A program made the position numbers and the translations under genes. Shown here piece after piece: positions 59,701 through 64,000 of a stretch of 64,000 bases of DNA. Origin of the DNA: Cristatella mucedo (lineage: Eukaryota; Bryozoa; Phylactolaemata; Cristatellidae); contig WPIO01000004.1 of the NCBI GenBank assembly GCA_009760855.2, positions 10,661,501 through 10,725,500 on the forward strand. Direction: 5' to 3'. Positions within the stretch are counted from its first letter, which is position 1. Every line of letters begins with the position of its first letter. Under the pieces are notes generated by a model that saw only the letters and a list, made by a program, of their open reading frames with translations, made no database searches and was not told the DNA's origin.

Positions 59701-62575
59701 GGATTTATGACTTCATGCGTTTGGCTTTGCTTGTGTTATTTTTGTTTATATTTGCTGCTATATACTCACTGCTTACTGGCCTACCAGCATGTGCGATCAG
59801 GCGATTGCAGCTGGTGCAAAACTCTGCAGCTAGGCTTGTCTGTCGTGAGCGTCGCAGTTGCCACATTACTTCACTTCTTGCCGACCTGCACTGGCTACCA
59901 GTCAAGCAACGGATTGACTTCAAGGTTTTGTCTCTCACTTTTAGGTCTTCATTCTATGGCTCCGGCCTATCTTTCAGATATACTATCCCACCAGGCCAAG
60001 CATCGTACCACTCGCCTTTCGGAATCCAACAGTCTGGAAATACCTCGTACAAACCTTAAATCCTTTGGAGACCGTGCATTTAGCTCGTATGCACCCAAAG
60101 CCTGGAACTCCCTCCCGACCTGCGTCAGAACATCCCCTGACCTGACCACATTTAAAAGAAACTTAAAAACACACCTATTTAGGACAGCATTTAGTGGGTC
60201 CCTGTGATTCGTCATTGATGTGCTTATGCGTGCTGACACTGTGCGTGCTGACACTAACCACATTTGCATGCTGACCCTGTGCATGTAACCCCTAACCATA
60301 TTATTTATTTTGTTTGTTTTTCAAGCATGATTTTACTTACTATTCTATTGCATATCACTTTGCAGCAAATGTAAAGCGCCTAGAAAGAGATTAAGTTCTC
60401 TGAGGGCGCTTTATCAAGTGCAATATTATTATTATTATTTGGCTTGTCTATGGTCTGGCGTGCAACATTCGTATGACCGAAATGGACCAAAATCGGCAAA
60501 AGACAGTCCGAGTCTTCCAGTGGCAGCAGGAACCTGGAGCCCCTTCGTTCTCGTTCTAACATGAAAATTTCACCTTTGTCTTACTCTGCTTCGAAGACTG
60601 CAGTCGGTTCTGTCCAGGCTTTATGTTTATCCGTCGCTTGGCTGCTCCTCTGCCCAGCATCGCCAATCCAGCCATTCCGGATGCTGCCAGAGCGAGCCAG
60701 TTTTTTGGTGCAGTAGTGGCAAACACTGCTTCTGCTGGTGGCTTTGCACCGTGCTGTTGGCGACTGGTTGGTTTGCTTGCTGCAATTGAATGGTTGCAAA
60801 GTCACGTTCCATCATTCTTGTGGCAATCTGAAGGCAGCGCCTCGCCCGGCCTGTGTAGCTCTCATTGCTCTGTAGATGGACGTCTGCTGATGGGCACGCC
60901 CGTCGATATACGCTTTCTCGTTCTGCCGTACCTGCACAGGCTGCACCGGAAGAGTGTAAGAGGCACTCGCTGCAGCGGCCACGAGCGCTCACTGTTCGTG
61001 GCCTGCCTGCAACGCTCCCGTGCTGTTCGCCATGCACTTGGTTGGTTCTCTCTGACTGTCGAAGCAGACTGTTGTCGGTGGGCTGCTGCTCTGTTCGTGC
61101 TAACTGCCAGCAAAGGCTGCAGCTCGGTGGCTGGGCACACTGCGCAGCAGCTGACTGCTTTATTTGTTGGCTGCCCTTCAGCAACGGGCTTGACTCGTAA
61201 TAGAAATAATACTGTTCGAACATTCGTATAGCACCCGAAGAGAACTAAATCTTTTTCTAAGAGCTTGGTATATACTGGAAGAGCATGCTAACTAATCACG
61301 ACTGTAGCGGTAACGAGCTCAATTGCTGCACGTGTAAGCGTGCAAAAAGGACGCACGGTCGGAGCAAATGGTGTCAGGAGCACGTGGGTTTTTAGCTTCG
61401 TTTGAGATGTCGTCAATTCGCGAGGATGTCTTGCGTGCCGTCAGTCGGTAGTGAGTTGCACGCTTTGGGAACATACGAACTGAACGAAGGCATGGTCTCC
61501 CTACTATTTGAGGCTAGTTAGAGGCAATGCTTAACGACCGCAGTCAGAGGAGCTTCGAGGAGAGTATTTAGCATAAGTACGCGGGGCCGAGTGAGACAGA
61601 CAAACAGACAGAGACCGGAAGCTAACGACTGGACTTTGTGCTCGATATGATGTCCAGTTCAGACCGGAGAGAAATGGTGTAATGCAGCAGCTGCTGCTCG
61701 AACTGGTGTTTTAGCGCTACAAGGAAATGGTACTTTATTTATCGTTTTTCCGTCGCTAAGGCATGCCGCTGCCTTCTCTCCTCTTGCTGCTTGTTAATAT
61801 CAGCTGTGAGCAGTGTTGCCCCACTGTGCTGTTTGATTTTCCTTGTGAGTTAGAGCTACTGCTACTAAGCAGCCCAAGCAAATGCACGATATTTAATTGG
61901 TCTGCCAGTGGAAATAAAACTGTACGAAGATGACGGTGAATAGATATAAATAAATTTAATTCATCTGTATAGCGCCATAAGAGAATTTAATCTCTATTCT
62001 GGCGCTTCACGTGTGCCGCAGGGCACGAGCCCACGACCTTGGCTAGACCTTGGTCGGGGCAAGCACCTTTAACAATGGGCCAAACGTGCGCAGCAAATGC
62101 AAAAGCAAAGTTTCAGCAAAGAGCTGCATTCATAGCAGATTCTGAGAATCAGTCGACATTTGCCGTGAGACTCGCGTGTTGCACTGAGCAAGATATGCCG
62201 CTGCCGAGATATCGAAATGGCGGGCTTCAGTGCTTAGCACAATTCTAGGACGAGATCTATAAGCTCAGCTTTTGTGAGGGGAGACGGATCAAGTAGAGCA
62301 TTGTGAGCGAGGCAGCGATGTTACACCATGCGTGCCAGATGTGTCACTGGCTGGTCACGTGCCGCTGCTCATGCTGTCACGTGGAGCAGTGTGGGCATCA
62401 TGGACACGGTATTCTTCCAAAGGCGTTCTTTAACGGCTGCAGGTCATCTCTTTCCAGGCGACTCGCAGCGTGCCAGTGGAGCAGCTGCTCGAAGACGAAG
62501 ATTTTCCCGACGTCTCGCTTCTGAGCAGGTGCCTTGCACTAGGCCGAAGCATTGCCGAAATAGCCGATGTGAAAG
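41695..62575 (+). CDS. RNASEH2B: Ribonuclease H2 subunit B, gene span (4 coding exons, 3' part outside window)
   Basis: RNASEH2B is the non-catalytic B subunit of the nuclear RNase H2 trimer, which removes ribonucleotides and RNA-DNA hybrids; it forms an interwoven triple barrel with subunit C. Four exons give 135 residues plus one base in continuous phase. Recognisable parts are the N-terminal RQSVILLPESWK (compare RQHVFLVSEYLKD in human), GTLRHPKTDKGAAFLFS, HGSWLLNQRVQSDG, LLMGTPVDIRFLVLPYL and the segment VEQLLEDEDFPDVSLLSRCL. Human RNASEH2B is about 310 residues, so rather more than half lies past the right edge. Intron 1 is 14.5 kb and carries most of the transposons in the window; intron 2 is 4.5 kb. 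The promoter region is CpG-rich with ETS-type motifs. Identity is strong for exons 2-4; exon 1 rests on phase, donor and short similarity. Confidence 0.92.
41800..42330 (+). other. Start of RNASEH2B intron 1
   Basis: A G/C-rich hairpin (CAGGGGGGCGGAGCCCCCTG, 41858-41877) lies here. Several near-repeats of GGCCGAAATG and GGCCAATGCC occur around 41925-41960. No coding sequence is recognised. Confidence 0.4.
42368..42724 (-). other. Unidentified open frame (118 codons)
   Basis: The frame reads through LKLLKRLSCCLSLADPEVLV and IEHWVVLRVVITKWLEFATL and is more protein-like than its shadow on the plus strand. The start region contains an 18-bp tandem repeat coding VVTDE units. No family is recognised; it may be a transposon relic. 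Confidence 0.3.
42787..42912. mobile_element. Small MITE-like inverted-repeat element
   Basis: AACTTCGGTTATAA (42793-42806) is an exact inverted repeat of TTATAACCGAAGTT (42894-42907), with internal repeats of GGTTATAA/TTATAACC. Total size is about 125 bp. CAGTCAACTTCGG at the left edge resembles mariner-type ends. Confidence 0.6.
42950..43265 (-). mobile_element. Tc1-type transposase relic
   Basis: The minus strand reads GGSNMHFWTTLA, then TVKFSGGSVMVWGCFSTYGV and FKEFLI. The GGGSVMVWGCFS motif is characteristic of Tc1 transposases, between the second Asp and the C-terminus. The frame is open for about 55 codons and then broken. Confidence 0.8.
43640..45140 (-). pseudogene. Decayed transposon-like gene of an unnamed multi-copy metazoan family
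   Basis: The first 157 codons (45140-44667) are open: VVAALDPTKVTDRRTLYLLA, SRSSIGRARMQYREEF, VIHRDGKLLPDIIGEKKVDR. Downstream, in shifting frames, come FDRTASNTG, GPDIPLFKRFQEHLNRIDQ, GALHQACWIAR-like and HLWYLS-like text. These motifs occur in this order in a widely dispersed family of uncharacterised animal proteins that behave like transposon genes. Several frameshifts and stops make this copy dead. I cannot name the superfamily with certainty. Confidence 0.7.
45360..45478 (-). mobile_element. L2 3'-end fragment
   Basis: On plus it reads ATAATAATACATTTGATATA, GTGCCCTCAGAGAACTGAAT, CTCTATCTAGGCACTTTAAA and TCTGCAAAGGAAGCACGATC. This is the reverse of the L2 3' UTR and terminal hairpin. 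Confidence 0.8.
45530..46090 (-). pseudogene. Unidentified coding relic
   Basis: A 139-codon open frame (46081-45662) reads KKEIVLVASHFSCTLERARV then EPNIRSSVTIAGRAILQQQE, and ends at an in-frame TAG. The same frame continues for about 45 more protein-like codons (TLKLITAIKLARNKLPLREA, MPLPELLE). This suggests a once longer gene, perhaps of a transposon. Confidence 0.35.
46381..47677 (-). mobile_element. L2-clade LINE, 3' part (split by the hAT element)
   Basis: Minus-strand reading gives CQGITGTALQRLRSYHSKRF, GAPQASVLGPVLFTVYTLPL, HFYVDDTQLYLCFDPSQPSS (YVDD box), MFQSDLSLDDDISS, RLDFCNSLLAGLLACAIRRL and the C-terminal FSSYAPKA region. A 3' UTR and terminal hairpin end at an ATT-type tail near 46381. 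Frameshifts make it inactive. Its 5' continuation lies beyond the hAT at 52321-52370. Confidence 0.92.
48109..48320 (-). pseudogene. hAT transposase, C-terminal dimerisation segment
   Basis: Minus-strand frame reads SESFPNLAKRARRYIALFGS, TYCCEQLFSRLKNVKAKTRS and LTDEHLSGILRIATS. It is cut off from the rest of the transposase, which ends at ...VTFYKQ near 50253, by the inserted LINE fragment. Confidence 0.9.
49309..49362. repeat. 27-bp tandem duplication inside the R2-like frame
   Basis: GAGCACGCTGCGGACTGCTC plus GCTTCCT is repeated head to tail, giving RAVRSVLRKRAVRSVL in the minus-strand protein. It sits at the point where the reverse transcriptase should begin. Confidence 0.93.
50191..50210. 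repeat. Poly-G run (20 G)
   Basis: The longest G run in the window, near the 5' end of the R2-like insert. Confidence 0.95.
50253..51812 (-). pseudogene. hAT transposase, N-terminal and core segments
   Basis: Three open blocks are visible on the minus strand. 51812-51444 is the start MAANVNTSKKRKIDAEGR and the BED finger. 51223-50846 holds ICSMKGTTTGRDILDQVKSV and the DGAPSMTG catalytic-region motif. 50841-50253 holds VRWLSRANTLARFWSLRAEI through NPFNIDP and DIHNDSNLK. They are separated by frameshifts and stops, so the gene is dead. Confidence 0.92.
52313..52370 (-). mobile_element. L2 LINE, 5' continuation of the copy split by the hAT
   Basis: Minus-strand reading RLSLPEDTIGHQALL matches the 'DTVDH' region just before the CQGITGTAL segment at 47650. 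This shows the hAT landed inside an existing L2. Confidence 0.8.
52600..52780 (+). mobile_element. tRNA-derived SINE, best-preserved copy
   Basis: It has an A-box-like TGGCACACTAGC (52608-52619) and a B box GGTTCGAATCC (52660-52670) at tRNA-like spacing. A non-tRNA body (TTTATTGCCACTGCAAGC, GCCGTCAAGGCTCTTC, CGCTATACAAAAGAG) and the tail GTTAAATCAGCTAGTATTTT follow. Confidence 0.92.
53010..54000 (-). pseudogene. Decayed hAT-type transposase relic
   Basis: In broken minus-strand frames one reads DVDYHDMVTKSHKLVKFIKQ, then LNWNSIPTMLE (the hAT 'RWNST..ML' motif) and later NKDVMKLFQSLNN. The order fits a hAT transposase, but many stops interrupt it. Termini and target duplication were not found. 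Confidence 0.55.
54228..55012 (+). repeat. 0.8-kb dispersed repeat 'R', copy 3
   Basis: Begins CCGGTGGACCGTGCAATGCA and includes ATGCCTGCGATCGCTAGCGA, GGCAGACCGCTACAGCACAA, CTCCCATCTGAACTCCTGAA, CCACCTCTTGGTGTCAGTTC and ATGGCTCATGCG. It ends with CCACTGCACAG. It is uninterrupted. Confidence 0.85.
55480..55710 (-). pseudogene. Possible ZMYM1/TTF-type hAT transposase fragment
   Basis: The minus-strand frame reads VGDKLLCEIQQNKYCEILFH then STPALAHREQMSLDLSMLI. This resembles the 'KYFSIIVDSTPDISHxDQL' region of TTF-domain hAT transposases. It is a short fragment without recognisable flanks, about 550 bp from RNASEH2B exon 2. Confidence 0.45.
56001..56111. repeat. 56-bp tandem duplication
   Basis: CTATTTTAACAACGAACTTC and the next 36 bp are repeated at 56057-56111 with two substitutions. 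It ends about 150 bp before RNASEH2B exon 2. Confidence 0.93.
56263..56421 (+). CDS. RNASEH2B: RNASEH2B exon 2 (residues 17-70)
   Basis: The exon completes Glu and encodes SWKGVCHIGTLRHPKTDKGA, AFLFSDKYEEVLELQAHKPS and HGSWLLNQRVQS, then one base before GTGGGC. The acceptor is TTTGATTTTTAG. The SWxxxQxVQS motif is diagnostic for the subunit. Confidence 0.93.
56865..57600 (+). mobile_element. Decayed L2-like LINE relic
   Basis: LLDLLTVFDTVDHD-like text near 56900 is the RT 'AFDTVDH' box. HGISYHFYADNRQNLLRLAI near 57440 is a mutated YADD region, and RFWMLANFLKL follows. A separate 3' end may lie between them near 57320-57400. Confidence 0.65.
57640..58205 (+). mobile_element. L2-like LINE relic, C-terminal region
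   Basis: VNLFINKSQRFEYVSPSLKE and LPWLPVDQRIQRKVHMLT correspond to the 'LHWLPVKQRIDFKVLSLT' segment of L2. The relic belongs to an older subfamily than the copies at 19108 and 59766. Confidence 0.6.
58219..58685. mobile_element. Tigger/pogo-like MITE, 467 bp
   Basis: Left end CAGTCATCCCTTGCCACTAT and right end (reverse complement) CAGTCGTCCCTCGTTTATAA form terminal inverted repeats. TA flanks both sides (58217-58218, 58686-58687), the target duplication of Tc1/mariner/pogo elements. GGTAGAGTCTGGAAC near the right end is also typical of Tigger-type elements. There is no transposase. Confidence 0.8.
58690..59760. other. RNASEH2B intron 2, nothing recognised
   Basis: About 1 kb of non-coding sequence without long open frames or clear repeats on inspection. 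Confidence 0.4.
59766..60440 (+). mobile_element. L2-clade LINE, 5'-truncated copy
   Basis: Starts abruptly at CTCACTGCTTACTGGCCTAC and encodes LLTGLPACAIRRLQLVQNSA, ARLVCRERRSCHI, LHWLPVKQRIDFKVLSLT and, after one frameshift, FSSYAPKAWNSLPTCVRTSP and LKTHLFRTAFSGSL, then a stop. The 3' UTR, hairpin and (ATT)n follow. It is the youngest-looking L2 in the window. Confidence 0.94.
60876..60955 (+). CDS. RNASEH2B: RNASEH2B exon 3 (residues 70-96)
   Basis: The exon completes Asp and encodes GRLLMGTPVDIRFLVLPYLH then RLHRKS. The acceptor is GCTCTGTAG. The donor AGT|GTAAGA is chosen over a GTGTAA two bases earlier because it gives phase 0 and joins cleanly to exon 4. TPVD..F..LPYL is a conserved family block. 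Confidence 0.92.
61200..61330 (-). mobile_element. L2-like 3' end fragment (diverged)
   Basis: On plus it reads CGTATAGCACCCGAAGAGAA then CTAAATCTTTTTCTAAGAGC, the reverse of the shared L2 terminal hairpin. Flanking similarity is weak. Confidence 0.45.
61945..62090 (-). mobile_element. SINE with L2-type 3' end
   Basis: The minus strand reads GGCCCATTGTTAAAGGTGCT, AAGGTCGTGGGCTCGTGCCC (mutated B box), then GCGCCAGAATAGAGATTAAA, TTCTCTTATGGCGCTATACA and an A/T-rich tail. It is the same chimera as at 41345. Confidence 0.72.
62458..62575 (+). CDS. RNASEH2B: RNASEH2B exon 4 (residues 97-136)
   Basis: The exon encodes ATRSVPVEQLLEDEDFPDVS then LLSRCLALGRSIAEIADVK plus one base, before GTATGC. It aligns with the vertebrate '[35 protein letters not shown]'. 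An alternative acceptor 15 bp upstream (GGCTGCAG) would add VISFQ in frame. Confidence 0.9.
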
Positions 62576-64000
62576 GTATGCTGGCTAGAGGAGATAATTC
62601 GTGATAACTTGTGAGGTACCCTGGGGTAGGGCTTGTTAGCCACGCTTATTGGTCGTTACTTTGTGTATGGCTTGGTTACTTCGCACGCTTTAAAATGTAC
62701 CCTTAGCCACCGGTTGCATCGATCTATTGCTCGAATAAAAAAATCTCTGATGGCCAAGGTTTGGTTATGGCGCATTTGCTCTGCCTAATTATAGGTTTCA
62801 GGATATGTGTTTGCGATTGCTAAGGAATCAGTTCTCGAGCGAGCACACCGAGTGCTGCTGAATGGGATAGAAAAGATGACGAGGTTCTAATCTGGACCGC
62901 ATGTAAACCGCAATTTACGCTTTGCAGGTGTTGCTCAGTGTTGCAGGCAGACGGTGCCTTCCATATTCCGAAACAACTGCTTTGCGTTTAGTCCCTGCTA
63001 AATTCGTGTATTTAAAAAAGCTATTTTTTGTGCACCGCAGGAAGATTGTTCTTGATTTGCTCAATGGGTAAGAGTACTGGACCAACAAGTCGGAGGCTTA
63101 GCAAATTATTATTATTTTTTCAGTCAGTCCAGCTGCAGGCAGCCTCCGCTAGCTCTCTAACCACAATTTACTAATCACGTGGTGACCAAGGCATGTCTCA
63201 AGTTATCTCCTTGGGGGCATGGAAGTGCAGGAACCACAAATGCCACTGGCATTTGTGGGGTACCTCTTGGAAACGGCTCTAGCAATTTGCCCCATGCTAT
63301 TTCTTTCTCGTTCGAGTCCAATACGAGCTTCGGCTGGGAGGACTCGATAGTGTAGAGGGGGTGGGGCAGTGGGCTCAGCATTTACCTTGTGCAGCTGGTT
63401 GTGCATGGTTCGTCGCAGATGGACGGCTGTTATTGACGACTTGCTAGCAGGACTTACTATTCAATAGTCACACTGATTGTGTTGCAAGTGCACCGTAGCG
63501 ACTCGAGCACCCCGGGTTCTTTTCAATTAAGTGCACCATTCGAGTGAAATAGTATAGCCATAACTCGTCCTAAAAAAATAGACAAGGGAGCAGGTGCATT
63601 ACTTTGACCTTGAGATGACCTTGATTTCATTAAGCCAAGCTTTGGCTCCTCTTTAGGAAAATTCCGGGCTACTCTGAAAAATGCAGTCTAGCAGGCATGT
63701 GCACTTAAGTCCTTTGCCACGCGTGCACGACTCTGCTGGCAGTGCCAGTCCCCGTGCACATTCGTACTAAATAGCATTGGAGCTGATCTCTCAAAGTTCA
63801 GCTAGCAAGTCGCCCTTTGATGCAGCTTGCACAAAGACTGAGGTGCACCGATGGTACCAGGCCACGGCAGCAGCGCCCATACCTTAATATAACAAGTTCA
63901 TGTCACTAGCCTAGAGCAGTCCATTCATTCGGCAGCCGTGACACAGTGCTGCATGCACACAATACCAGCGTACAGTTCGAAGCCGAAGGCGGAGCTGACT
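62576..64000 (+). other. RNASEH2B intron 4 (partial)
   Basis: No exon matching the next part of RNASEH2B was found to the window edge. A perfect hairpin, CCACAAATGCCA and its complement with a 1-bp loop, lies at 63234-63258. Confidence 0.55.

Noticed and set aside
60623-61231. Overlapping open frames of about 200 codons on both strands
   Set aside because: Only the 80 bp at 60876-60955 resemble a known protein (RNASEH2B exon 3), and splice sites bound it. The rest is open by chance in GC-rich sequence.
63040-63080. Possible small RNASEH2B exon 5 after GCACCGCAG
   Set aside because: Translation in the required phase does not resemble the family, so the next exon is assumed to lie beyond the window.

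Overview
This is a window of nuclear DNA from a multicellular animal, probably an invertebrate. Small coding exons with GT-AG splice sites sit in a sea of introns, microsatellites and several kinds of transposon. There are no operons, ribosome binding sites, rRNA genes or CRISPR arrays. Two host genes can be read from exon homology and intron phase. Gene 1 is on the minus strand (31457 down to 2617, continuing past the left edge). It is the regulatory alpha subunit of phosphorylase kinase (PHKA): 20 coding exons give 968 residues in unbroken phase from the N-terminal MRSRSNSG to the [12 protein letters not shown] block, and the last quarter of the protein lies outside the window. Gene 2 is on the plus strand (41695 to 62575, continuing past the right edge). 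It is the B subunit of ribonuclease H2 (RNASEH2B): four exons give the first 135 residues, with a 14.5 kb first intron. The two genes are transcribed divergently and their start codons are 10.2 kb apart. No functional link between them is visible; one controls glycogen breakdown, the other removes ribonucleotides from DNA. Layout: 1-31.5 kb is PHKA exons and introns with long CT/GA/CA/TA microsatellites, L2-type LINE copies, tRNA-derived SINEs and, in intron 14, a long-inverted-repeat element that carries a degenerate CCCTAAA array. 31.5-32 kb is a CpG-rich block that is the likely PHKA promoter. 32-41.5 kb is intergenic and repeat-rich: LTR-like fragments, a well-delimited solo LTR, and an unnamed 0.8 kb dispersed repeat. 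41.6-41.75 kb is the RNASEH2B promoter and first exon, with three CCGGAAG motifs spaced exactly 14 bp apart. 42-56 kb is the first RNASEH2B intron. It holds a Tc1 relic, a decayed transposon-like gene, and a three-level nest: an R2/NeSL-like LINE fragment inside a hAT transposon inside an L2 LINE. Further hAT relics follow. 56-64 kb holds RNASEH2B exons 2-4 with a Tigger-like MITE and more L2 copies. The most interesting non-host structures are the telomere-repeat-bearing inverted-repeat element, the RT-deleted endonuclease LINE inside the hAT, the solo LTR and its host repeat family, and SINEs that share their 3' hairpin with the L2 LINEs. Species identification is not possible from this sequence alone.
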